Below are positions 1-10,800 of a stretch of DNA of 64,000 bases, in pieces. The notes under the pieces were generated by a model. That model was not told the origin of the DNA. It did not search any database and worked only from the letters and a program-made list of their open reading frames with translations. The translations under genes and the position numbers were made by a program. Within the stretch, counting starts at the first letter, position 1; every line of letters begins with the position of its first letter. Origin of the DNA: Artocarpus heterophyllus (Eukaryota > Streptophyta > Magnoliopsida > Rosales > Moraceae); the NCBI GenBank assembly GCA_025403435.1, contig CM046333.1, forward strand, positions 36,849,521 to 36,913,520, read 5' to 3'.

Positions 1-161
1 CTTACGTTTTAGAAATATTTACTTCTAGCTAAATTACTATAATTGAAGCATATTTTATTATTTTTTTTTGTGTCATATGACTTTCCCATATATAATGAAG
101 TGAAAATGTCAAAAATTAATTAATTTTTTTTTACAAATATATGTATATTTGTGACTTACAG
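1..161 (+). other. 3' part of an intron of the EPFL gene
   Basis: AT-rich sequence ending in a pyrimidine-rich stretch and the acceptor TTACAG at 156-161. The reading frame of the EPFL exon begins right after it. The 5' exon with the signal peptide lies upstream of the window. Confidence 0.6.
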
Positions 162-461
162 AAAGAAGGGTTTGTGGAAGAGAAGAAAATGGTGAGAGCA
201 GTGGTGAGAGTACTTCCAATAGGGTCAAGACCACCAAGATGTGAGAGGAGGTGCAGTGGGTGTGGTCACTGTGAGGCAGTGCAGGTCCCAGTGGTTCCTC
301 AATTTCTCCAAAACCACTACACAAGAACAATATCAACAAGCACAAGTAGATATTTCTTCTCTCATCAGCTTAGATTAATGAGTTCAAGAGGTGAAGGCTT
401 CTCCAACTACAAGCCCATGAGCTGGAAGTGCAAGTGTGGGGACATCCTTTTCAATCCTTGA
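162..461 (+). CDS. EPFL2: EPIDERMAL PATTERNING FACTOR-like peptide, last exon (EPFL2 type)
   Basis: C-terminal exon of a secreted cysteine-rich signalling peptide precursor. EPF/EPFL peptides are exported, processed, and bind ERECTA-family receptor kinases and TMM to control stomatal patterning and organ growth; EPFL2 is linked to leaf-margin and ovule growth. The exon encodes GSRPPRCERRC, then GCGHCEAVQVP, a variable loop rich in Ser and Thr, and SNYKPMSWKCKCG, ending ILFNP-stop at 459-461. All six cysteines of the core fold are present (four in the first block, two in the last). GSRPPRCER plus NYKPMSWKCKCG best fits the EPFL1-3 branch, and EPFL2 most of all. The start codon and signal peptide are outside the window, and the apparent ATG at 141 is intronic. 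Family assignment is strong; the paralogue number is inference. Confidence 0.88.
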   Translation, partial: KEGFVEEKKMVRAVVRVLPIGSRPPRCERRCSGCGHCEAVQVPVVPQFLQNHYTRTISTSTSRYFFSHQLRLMSSRGEGFSNYKPMSWKCKCGDILFNP

Positions 462-1900
462 TGCTGATCGTATCACTGCTATGATTTTGCAATTTGTATT
501 AATATTCACACATTTTAGTGTTTTTTATATTTTTTTTTGTTTTGGAAAAAAGAAGATTTATATGAATATACGAGACTCACTCTATGAAGTGTGCATTCTT
601 TCTTTAATTCCGCCCCTCCTTGTACCTCTTAATATATTTGGCATGATTATACTTTTCAATCCTTTACTGTTGTTGTTGTGTTTTTTTTTTTTTTTTCCCC
701 ATATTTGAATCGGAAAAAAAAGAAGAATATATGAGATCCTCACCGCATGAAGTTCTTCAATTTTCTTTTTCTTCTATTTTTTTAATTAAAAAAACATTTT
801 AGCATCTCTTGATTCATTTGGTATGTTAACCAAAAGAAAAAGATGTATTTAGTATGAATGGGATACGCTTGAAAGGAGGGCATATTCTATTTTTTTTTCT
901 TTTTTCTATTCGATAATTTTTGTGAGTACCTATAGGATTTAGGCATATCAAAACATGAAATGCAAGTCCTAGACCAATGCTTTGATTGGTATGAGAGAAA
1001 ACTAAAAGGAAAGAAAATATTGAAAGGATTTTGGAATAAAAATTAATATGACGAGGTGTTTGGTAAAAGAAAATTAGGATGGAAAGAAAATATAGGTGGA
1101 AGAAATAATATATGGGTCTCACTAAAATTGATTTCTTTAAATACAAATAGATTTTGTAAAGGAAAAGTTTGACAATAATACAAAGAAAGTGAAGTTATCA
1201 ATATGTCTTTTTTCATGAAAATTCCAACAAAAAAATTTCAACACCAAATTAGGGAAATAGTTAAATAATATTTAGGTAAAATAGTAATTGTATTAATAAT
1301 AGTTTTTCTATTTTTATGATTTTTCTTGCAATACGAAACAAGAGAAGAAAACATCATTTTCTTTTCAACTTCACATACCAAACAAATAAAAAAAGGATCA
1401 AAAACCTTTCCCTAATGTTTTCTTTGTTTTATAGTTTTTTCTCCTCTTTTATTTTCTTTCTTTCTTACCAAGCATAGCATAAAAGTATTCATACAAAAGA
1501 GTACCGGGTATGGAAATATTGTTGCACAAAAAATTCGGCGGCTGGGTATTAATAAAATATCTAAGTGCTTTTTAGACAGTTAAAAATCCAAAGGAGAATT
1601 CTACCATGAGTTAAAACTACATTAATATTTAATAGACAAAATTACATAAAATATTCTTTAAATGGCATCAATATTAAAAATATCTTTTTTTTAATTTTTT
1701 TAAATGATCCGTTTTCTTATTATTTTTAAGTGGATTTAACATTTAACTATTTTACCCTTATCTAAACAAACAAAATATAAAGTATGTTTGTTTTATGTAT
1801 TCTTTAAACTTAATGAACTTAAATTTAGATTTGAGTATCAAGAATTTTTAGATATCTGCTTGTTTTTCTCAAAATCTAAATCACTTGAGTATCAAAAATC
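462..1900. other. intergenic, AT-rich, no gene seen
   Basis: 3' flank of the EPFL gene. It has several T-rich runs and short ORFs that look like nothing known. Stretches around 1010-1110 and 1330-1480 are purine- and pyrimidine-rich (GGAAAGAAAATA and its complement), with phrases such as gtgtttggtaaaag and cataccaaacaaat that resemble the ends of small TIR repeats, but I could not fix boundaries. Confidence 0.5.
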
Positions 1901-1903
1901 TAA

Positions 1904-2023
1904 GGGTGCGCTTAGTACGAGTATTTGAGTAGAGTATTTGAATGAAGATTTAAATTGTTGTGAGAAAAAATATTGTAGCAAAATGATTCGAACCGTGATT
2001 TGAAAACCGAAACAAACACACTC
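1904..2023. repeat. MITE, family B copy 1 (Tourist/Harbinger-like)
   Basis: A 120-bp element starting GGGTGCGCTTAG and ending AACACACTC, so the ends form an imperfect inverted repeat. It is flanked by TAA at 1901-1903 and 2024-2026, the 3-bp target duplication typical of PIF/Harbinger MITEs. The interior (tgaatgaagatttaaat and aaaatgattcgaaccgtgat) recurs almost unchanged at 57055-57173. Confidence 0.7.
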
Positions 2024-2026
2024 TAA

Positions 2027-2689
2027 GTTTTCAGAGTTCTCATCACCTTAAACTTTTGATACTCGAATATCTTTGCTACATTAAAAACTAAAATTATCTC
2101 TCCTATATTTAAGAAAAAAATTATAACTTCTTCGTTTGATATATAATTGAGATAATTCTTTTTTCATGTGTTTTTAATAAAAAGAGGAATAAATCAAAAT
2201 CTATATTGCATATTTTTTAAGATCATTAATGTTAAAATTTTATTAAATTTATTAATAATCAAAAACTATTTTTATTATCTCTCTAAATATAAATTTTAAT
2301 TTTATTTCATACTCAGATCACGTCTAAACATCAATTCAAATAATAATTTAAATCTTAACTCAAATTAAATCACTGACATTTCTCTATTAGATCTCGTTCT
2401 TTATCGGAAGAATTTGAAGAAAGGGACAAAAAAAATTTAAATTGAGTAAATGACCTCTTTTTTTTAGAACAAAAAAAATACGCTTTTTTGTGTAGGTAAA
2501 TTGTCTCATTTTTTTTAAAAAAAAATAAAGAAAATAACTGTAGCAGGATAAAGAACTTTAATAAGATAAAAAAAAATAAAAATATTTTGATATCTAAAAA
2601 ATTTTTTTTATGTTAAAAATTATCCAAAAAAAAAAAATCATTGACCAAAAAATATTTTTTCAAAAAATCATTTTTAAAAATCCCCCTCC
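2027..2689. other. very AT-rich intergenic DNA
   Basis: Homopolymer-rich AT sequence with no coding signal and no repeat boundary that I can define. Confidence 0.4.
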
Positions 2690-3480
2690 TTTATCTCTCC
2701 TTTGTCGATCTCTTTCATCTCCCTCTCCTCATTCGTCTCTCATTCCTCTTCGCTGCCACGGACCGCCTCCGCTCTTTCCCCATCCCTTTCGTCCTCGGCC
2801 TCCTCCTCACTGTTTCCCTTCGCCCCTTCTCTCTCCTCTCTTGCCCTGCGGCAGCTTACGCCGCCATTCTTGCTAGAGTTTGGAGATCGCTGGAGCTGGC
2901 CTGCGGCAGCTCGCATTTTTCTCTCCATAGAACTGCTCTGCCTCCTCTCTCTTACGATCTATTATCAAAGTTCGAGATCGTGAGATCTCTCCTCTGTCGA
3001 TCTTAGTTCTCCACTGCACAAGATCTCTTCTTTGTCGCCGCTTTCTTCTACTTCTCTGATCTCCACGTTTTCTACCGCGTGTCGGCCATTTGCTTGGGCC
3101 GTAAGTACGGCTGTTTCTAGGCTTTTGCTCGGGCTACATTTCGTCAGCGACGTCCTGACAGGTGCTTGTTTGGGCGTGATTGTTCACTTTCTGGTTTTCT
3201 AAGGATTGACAAATTCTTTTTTTGAGAGGTAATTTGTTATTTCTTTCTTCTTGAATATGATTACTGATTCGTTTCTTGAATATTAGATTTTTGATCACGA
3301 CAAAGACTGATTTCGAAGGATCTGGGCTCAGATTCGAGTTCATCGTGTGGTGGCGCTGTTAGAACGTTTGTCGGACATGCACAGAGTGTTCTTCGTGCCC
3401 GTACGGCTGGAAGAGAGCATGGTGGAGAGCCATATGATGGAGTTGAAGCAGATGACCGGCCCAAGCTCTTTTTATGGTTA
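2690..3480 (+). other. GC-rich island, possible captured gene fragment
   Basis: Composition changes sharply at about 2690 from AT-rich to CT- and GC-rich sequence. Pyrimidine-rich leader-like DNA runs from 2690 to 2950, followed by codon-like sequence up to a putative donor (aaatgcag|gtttttt) near 3489. The frame around 3345-3480 reads RTFVGHAQSVLRARTAG and later DDRPKLFLWLN, which I do not recognise. Stops and frame changes separate the pieces. It could be a decayed gene's 5' end or host DNA carried by a transposon such as a Pack-MULE. No function is assigned. Confidence 0.25.
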
Positions 3481-4908
3481 AATGCAGGTTTTTTTTTTTC
3501 ATTATTTTTACTCCAATTTGCAGTGCTTTGTAAATTTGTTGGAAGAGATAAAAATGATTTGAGATTGTTTGTATATATTTTTGAGTTTTGTGGTTTGATC
3601 TGAACATTCCAAATCAGTTCTTGGTGCTGTTCCCGATTTCCTCAAGTCAGCCACAGGGATTCAAATTCGTTTGAACAAAAAAAACAAAGAGTGTTTTCGT
3701 GTTTGTTTTTGTTTTCGTTTGTGACCTGATTTGTGGAAATTTTGTATATCTATTTTTTTTAGAGATGATTTCTGCGAATTTTTAGATATGATCTGTGTAA
3801 AGTTTGTAGATCTATTTTTGTTTTGTTTTGTTTTTTTTTTGTTTTTTCCTATAATGGGTTTTTTCAGAGTTTCGGCAACTTCCGAGATGGGGCTTGGCAG
3901 GCTCCGGCTAGTTTGGGGTAGCAGCTTGGCGGGTTCCGACGGATCCTTCATGGAATCTGCTAGGCTCAAAAAAATATAGGACTCTCTAGTAGGTTTTAAG
4001 TTAGAGTAGATTACAACCCGACACCAACGCTGACCACAAGAGGCGACAGGTGCTTTTTTTGTCGCAAAAGAAAAAAAAGTTAGAATTTGTTAGGTTTTTA
4101 AGTTAGACGTGGGTTTTACGACAGAATTTTGACAGATTATAAGGTAAAATCTGGCAAGTTTTATTTCAAAAGAAAGGGTAATTTAATTTTTTAATAAATT
4201 ATATTTTTTTTATTAAAAGAGTTGTTTTGAAAAAAATGTTTTAAGAGAATAATCTTAAAAGTGTGTCCTTTAAACTTTTTTAGAGGGGCATTATTGTAAA
4301 TTGTTACAACATTATCGTAAGTTGTCCTGTTTAATTGGATACAATTTTTGATCGTGAGATCAAATCATGTATAGCGTTTATCCATTGTGGATTAAACGAA
4401 AATCATAAGAATTTTTTTTTTTTTTTTGGAGGTGACAAATCATGAAATTAAATAAAGAATGTCGATTAGATAGTTTTCCATCTTCCTGATAGTTAGTTTT
4501 TTTTATACCTAGTAAAGAAAACTTTAAATTTACGAAGATTTTTTTTATTATATATATTTTTAAAGAAACCATTCATAATACCATAACATTGAATTCTATG
4601 CCTTCCTAATAATAATGTAATTTAATTTTACAGTTGAAAAAACACTTTTTCATTCAAAACAAAAAAGAAAATAAACTTCTATAGTGGGTGTCAGATTATC
4701 ATTCAAGAGCCTGGCCCAGCTTCTATTTTCAAACATCAAAATAAGAAAAAGCAAAAAAAAAAAAAAAGAAAAAAAGAAAAGAAAAAGGCAAATCAATGAA
4801 ATAGGGAAAGCCCCTTTTGATGTTATCTCGTTTCTGTTCCTAGGGTTTGTTTTTTATTTCCCATTTCTACTGTGTAATTTTGTGATTTGGGTGGTGAGGT
4901 TAATCCTG
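3481..4908. other. intergenic, no gene supported
   Basis: T-rich sequence to about 3880, then a short moderately GC-rich block at 3880-4050 (tccgagatggggcttggcaggctccgg), then AT-rich DNA. An A-rich run lies at 4755-4790. A telo-box-like cctagggtttg sits at about 4839-4849. Confidence 0.35.
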
Positions 4909-5049
4909 ATGGAAAGCGACGACATACGGGAAGTAATAAATGGGATAAAAGATGAAGAAAAGCCTCTCAAAAGTATGGTATTTGTCAGAGGGGTTTTCTG
5001 TTTTCGTATCTTACAAGATGCGTGCAACGCCTTGCCAACAGATTGCTGA
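4909..5049 (+). CDS. unrecognised short ORF, possible first exon or remnant
   Basis: The frame opens MESDDIREVINGIKDEEKPLK and runs to a TGA at 5047-5049. A possible splice donor (AAAA|GTATGG) follows EKPLK, and a telo-box-like element lies about 65 bp upstream, as in many plant 5' leaders. No matching downstream exon was found, and the tail (FVRGVFCFRILQDACNALP) is not familiar. It may be a relic or chance. Confidence 0.15.
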   Translation: MESDDIREVINGIKDEEKPLKSMVFVRGVFCFRILQDACNALPTDC

Positions 5050-5224
5050 AAGCCTGCACCTTATTTTGGACACTGCCTACCGACCTCGAAGGGATAAAAA
5101 CATTTATTTAACGTCCACGTCCTAACCCACCAAAAAATTCTTCTTTTTTGGCCTCTTTTTTCATCTTATGTCATAATTCCAATCGATGATCGGATGATGC
5201 ATTTATGCTACCACTAAAGGCTGA

Positions 5225-5393
5225 GAGGGTATTCGGTCGAGCGTGATTTACACCACAATTTAGTTATAAATAATATAAAATTTTTATATCTTATAATAAA
5301 AATAATAAAAGTTACTATAGTATAAAACTTTCATATATTATAGTAAAAATAATTTATATCAATAATTTATACCATTAGCCAAACATCTTATAA
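5225..5393. repeat. MITE, family A copy
   Basis: Family A is the commonest small repeat here. It is about 150-170 bp, with two or more phrases like tataaaacttyyacatgytatagtaa and ends like gggtgtttgg...ccaaacaycc. This copy opens gagggtattcggt and ends attagccaaacatctta, with three phrases of the type ataaaactttcatat inside. Confidence 0.6.
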
Positions 5394-5437
5394 GTTTTTG
5401 TGTGGGTTTTGGTTTTTGATGCAAAAGATATTAATAG

Positions 5438-5600
5438 CCTTTTTGGTAGGATGGTTCTAACTATTATTTCGGTTATAAACAACATAAAATTCTCATATGT
5501 TATAGTAAAAAAAAATTGTTACAATATAAAACTTCCACATGCTATAATAAAAACAATTCTGACTAATAGTTTTAGTCATAATGTCAAATATCTTATAAGA
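5438..5600. repeat. MITE, family A copy
   Basis: Opens agcctttttggtaggatggttcta, contains ataaaattctcatatgttatag and ataaaacttccacatgctat, and ends cataatgtcaaatatctta. It lies about 45 bp after the preceding copy. Confidence 0.6.
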
Positions 5601-5679
5601 ATAATTTTTTCCCTCTCGTTTTTTAGTTCCATTATGCTTGTGTCACGTGTTTCACAAAATCAGTTTAATCAAAATTTTT

Positions 5680-5810
5680 GGTTGCTATAGTGTAAAGTTT
5701 TCGCATATCACGGTAATAAAAAAAATAAACTACAATATAAAACTCTCATGTATTATAGTTTTTAATCTAAAAGTTTCAATTTTAACCATATTTCTTAAAC
5801 ACTCAGAAGT
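5680..5810. repeat. MITE, family A fragment
   Basis: Contains ctatagtgtaaagttttcgcat and acaatataaaactctcatg and ends at aaccatatttcttaaacactc. The left end is unclear. With the two preceding copies it makes three family members within 600 bp. Confidence 0.45.
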
Positions 5811-7864
5811 TTTTATTCCTCCTACCTTCACAAAAATTTCCGCCATCTTGTCAAAATCTTAAGCAAACAAAATTAGAAACAATCTCTCAAGACCGGTTGG
5901 TGTTATTTCAAAAACGACACTCCGTTCAACAAGCTGTTTGAACAAATAATATTGTAAAGTTTTACATGCTACTGATTTTGTATTAGTGCAATTCTCTTTG
6001 TTTCCTGTTTCCTTTTTGAAAAAAATAGCAAACACAAACAACATGGCTGTGTAAGTAACTAAAACAGTTTAAAAAAACAAAAAAAAAGGGTCTTAGACAG
6101 GGTTTGTTTTGTGTTCTACAAGGATAGTAAAGAATGTAAAGAAGAGCTGGTAAAGACATTTAAATGGTTTCCCTGTCTTGTAGCACTGAAAAGGTATGCC
6201 TAAAACCAATCAAAGACTCCATAACCATGTGGTCTCATTCATTTCATTTCACCATCGTGGGATATAAATTTACACATCATATTTCGTGCTGTTTTTATAT
6301 TTTTTTCTTTTTGTAAATATAGATAAGTGTCAAGTATCAATCATCAGTTTCCTAGAGGGCCCTATGCTCGTGCCTGTCTTGACGTAGCACATTGTAGATT
6401 TACTCCTGTTTTGCCTCCATATTAAGGCCTGTAAGCTCGATATTATAACCCAGGACCAGTAGATTTTACTATTGCCTAGAACCATATTCTGCATTTAGAA
6501 AAATTCTTGCCATCCCATTCAAAAAATTGTCCGTCACAGAATAATATATAGTATATTTTTTAGGTAAAAAATTCATTGTTTTATCAATAATAAGAGTTTT
6601 CACTCTATAAAATTAAATAGAAGTGCTCTTACATTTATTTAGAAGAGATATTCAGTCCAATTCAATCCTAGGCTACATCTAAGATAGCAGATTCTATGCA
6701 AGTTGGATATTCAATCGAATTAGATAATTTTTTTAGTTTTTTAAATTTCTTTTTTTTTTCTTTTTATTTTACTTGCATAAAAATTAAGAAAAATACTTTT
6801 CTTCTCTATTAATTCCTGTTGGTGTTTAAAATACTTATCCGCATTGCAACATGAAATATTTCTTGCTTATTGATTCGTATATATTTTGTTAAAATAATTT
6901 TTTAGAATCAAACTTTTCGGTTATCAAATAATATAAAACTCTCATATGTTATAGTATAAAGTAAAAAATTACTACAGTGTCAAGCTCTCACATGCCATAT
7001 TATTTTAAACTAAAAAAGTTGATGATAACCATGATTGCCAAGCACCCTCTAAGACATTATTGTCTTGTATTTGATTATATGATTTGTTTAGTAATTTGGT
7101 TAAGACCAGTATTACTCATCTTCATTATAGTGTGACTATTTGTATTGGGAGATATGCTTAGATAATGGCATCTTTGTATTTGATAACATAATTAAAGCTA
7201 ACAAGTTAGAACAAAAACAATGTAACATGTAACAGTTAAAATTAATAAGTTAGAATGTGATTTCTAAACACACCTAAGTTTGTCTTTCTCTACCTAATTT
7301 TCATGTTTCAACGCTTTGGATTGAACCTTTAGGTTTGCAAAATGGCTGAAACATTTAAAAATTTAATCTGAGGCCGGACTTCGTTGTGGCAAAATCCATT
7401 AATGTCGCCCCCAAATTTATTTATGTAGCCTAAGCCATTGGGTATAAAAAAACCGACCAACTGTTAGAGCGCACCAATCCAAATCGTAAAGCTTTCCTTT
7501 TCAACTAATAAACTTCATTACTACAGTTGCAATTGTAGGTATATCCTTCAAGAAACGGTCCTATGTTTCCCAACTTTTGGTTACGTGCAAAGTACCAAAA
7601 GGATTTTGAACTCTTTGTTTAACAGAACATGCAAACACCAATCTCACCATAAGCCACAAGGCGAAGACAGCACGGCCCTTCGATCTTAAGATGAAGACCT
7701 TTTATTATCAGCAAAAAGCTAATTTTTGGAATTCATTAATTCAGTTGAAAACATTACACTACAGAAATCAGTTTCTTAACCGTCAGAAGACCTACTAATC
7801 GAGCTATTAATTGATGTAAGATTTCCTTAAACGACGCCCAACAAAATTTAATAGTATACCACAT
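5811..7864. other. intergenic region and 3' flank of the KH gene
   Basis: No gene recognised. A family A MITE lies at about 6905-7052. The last 200 bp or so is probably the 3' UTR of the minus-strand KH gene: a possible poly(A) signal (tttatt on the plus strand, AATAAA on the minus) is near 7700, about 165 bp past the stop codon. Confidence 0.4.
6905..7052. repeat. MITE, family A copy
   Basis: Contains ataaaactctcatatgttatag and gtgtcaagctctcacatgcc and ends accatgattgccaagcaccctc, the family's right end. The left end is eroded. Confidence 0.55.
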
Positions 7865-10800
7865 TTAATGAGGTGCAGCATACATCTGCGCTGCTGAGTC
7901 GTATTGAGCATAAACAGGCTGAGGTTGAGGTGATTGAGTTTTTCCATAAGCAACTGAAGTACTTGGTTGAACACCAAAAGCAGCAGTCTGTGGGGCCGAC
8001 TGATCGTAACTTTGCTGAGCCTGTGTAGGTTGAGCAGCATAACCCACCTGCGTGGTTGGCGGTGCAACATAACCTGACGCAGGCGCTGCACCATATGAAG
8101 GATCTTGGGGTGCTTGATACCCATAACTTGCAGTGTTTGGAGCAGACTGCTCAGCATAACCTTGCTGTGACGATGGGTATTGCCCATACGCTGCAGTGGG
8201 ACCCACTTGTGCGTAGCCCGCAGCCTGCTGCAAACCAGACTGGCCATAACTTGCAACAGACGGCTGGCCTCCTTGCTGAGGATAGGCTGAGCCAGTTGCC
8301 GGTGGTGGCTGGTTATACCCCTCAGCAACTTGAGCAGCAGAACCGTACGGAGGATATGCCTGCTGGGTCGGTCCACCAGACGCATATGGATATGTCTGCT
8401 GCTGGGGTGGCACACTCTGACCATATGATTGGCCAGGCGCAGAACCTTGATAAGGCACATCACCAGGTTGTTGACTAGGCCTGGGAGGGCCATAAGATTG
8501 AGGTGGTGGCCCCTGAGATGGCATGCCATACGGTGGCTTACCATACTGCTGCTGTTGCCCATAACCTATTGGCACACCTGGGTGTGGATATGAATGAGAA
8601 CTCCCAAAGTGATGCTGTGTTGGAGCATGATCATCATATCCATGACTGTAGCCTTGTTGAGAATGAGACGTTTGCGAATAAGGCGCTGGATGCCCATACT
8701 CTGGACCCTGATGCTGTCCATAATTGTAATTTGCTTGGGATTGTGGAGGGCCCATTGTAGGGTTGGGAGAAGGGCCAGAAGCATGTGGAGGAACCGGAGC
8801 AGAATGTTGGGCAGAGCCGTGTGTATCTGATAAATGGCCTTTTTGTCCTCCATAATAATCATAACCACCACCGTGTTGAGGCATCCCATGCATGCTGGGG
8901 GGCGGTCTATGCTCCCAACCAGAGCTATAGCCACTTCTTGGACCCATTTGTTGGGGATAACTTCCATACGAAGGTGCATACTGTGGATTGTGAGACGGGT
9001 AAGGCCCTCGCTGGTGATAATCATAAGAGTTCTGGTGTGCCATGTGACCCCCTCGAGGACCCCATTGAGGAGGTCCAGGGGGGCCGCGGGGCCGGTAGCT
9101 CTGCTGGTTAAAACCACTGGAGAAGGATGACGGCCTCACAGTCTATTCACAATCAAATCACAAAACAAGATAGTTATAAAATGCAAACAAGTTCTTTCAA
9201 CATTATACAAGAAAACAAATAAAATCACAGGAATGAAAATAGGAATACGAGTCACTGCTTAAACTTGGTAACCACATCCTGAGTTTAAATAATTAAAGGG
9301 TTTCCATGACGTCAACTTTTACTGAATTAAATGAGCACAAAGACTATATGATAATTTCAGAAAGAAACCATGTCAAACTATTATTTCAAGTTCCAACAGA
9401 GAAACAAAGTAATATCCAAAGGTACAAACAGCAAAGTTATATTCATGGATAAAGATGCATACAACTCCACAAAAAAGTTATCATAAAGAAAGGCTGGTAA
9501 AAATTCAGAACTTTCTACAATTAAAACCATAAGAAACTTGTGAGGCTGTCGAGATATCACATTTCAAACAACATAATGGCAAATAAAAGCATAATTTCTC
9601 AACATTTGCTTCCATCTTTATATAGATCCATGTCCTAATACCAACCTTGACACTCAAATAGAATGACCTTTAGAGACCCTACCATTCAAAATCAGTCTGT
9701 ATCTTGATTACGCTCACCCATTGAAATCAGGCCCTCTATAGAACAAATTGAACGGTCAAAAGTATCACACAGATCATCAAGCGGCTTAATGATTTTAGAA
9801 TCCTTTACCTTCATCCGAAGAGAGGTTGAGGGCTTGAGGCAATACCATGACTTCAGTTTTATCATCAAGTTGATGTTCCACAAAAGTAAAAAAAAAAAAA
9901 AAGGCCCAGGATTTTGAATTGGAAAATAGAAGAGCAGAAATAGATGACTGTTAAAAATTTACTAATAAATATCTAAAACTTATTCACTACAGCATGTGAT
10001 ATTCATTCGAAAGGTCCTAATATCCAATACAAGAACCTTTTACGAATAATCAAATATAAATTCCATCACCAATATTTAATTGTGGCCTCTGTTCCTTATT
10101 TTATTTACGTTCATGTATCATTCAGCATATAAGACCACTTCTGCAAAACCAAACGGCCAAAACCAAAGAAATGCAGACATGTAATAACAGAAGTGAACCA
10201 AAATTATCCAGCAAACAATTTAAGTCACATGGAAACAATCCAGAGACTGAAGAAACAAATGCCATGACAAAAGATACGTGACTTTCTAAGAAAGAAAGCA
10301 TTTAAGTTTAAAAAACTTAAAGACTCCAAGGTTCCCCGACAAAGCAACATCAGGTCAGACATACGACTATATAATAGTTTGTCCTTTCATTCAAAAACTG
10401 TACATACATATCAACTTATCCTCGATGCCACGGCACAACTTCAATACAATTCCCAAGCATTGACCCATGCAAATTTTCTCTATTCTTTCTTCACTAGGAA
10501 TTTCAGACACATCTCATGCACAGGTCTTGGTAGTGCTTATAACTAAGGTTAATGCAACAGTCTTACTGAATTACAATTTTTACTTTCATGTCTCAAAGCA
10601 GCCTTACCAACTATGAACATCCTGCAATCGCGAGATTAAATGCCTGATACCTTTCTTCGGTGGACGAGAGGAAATAGAGGTTGTCTATTGCTACACCAAG
10701 AAAGCAATGCTGACCCCATGGAAAAGGCAATAGCCCAATCTGCAGTTTTAAAGCCAACCAATTCGAAATTGGCACCTTCAACATAAAAAAATCATGGCAA

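Noticed and set aside
7807..8562. 251-aa minus-strand ORF overlapping the last KH exon
   Set aside because: It is in another frame of the same low-complexity Gln/Tyr/Pro-rich sequence. The repetitive composition keeps several frames open.
8056..9130. Several plus-strand ORFs of 78-140 aa
   Set aside because: Antisense shadows of the low-complexity KH exon, with no start context or recognisable product.
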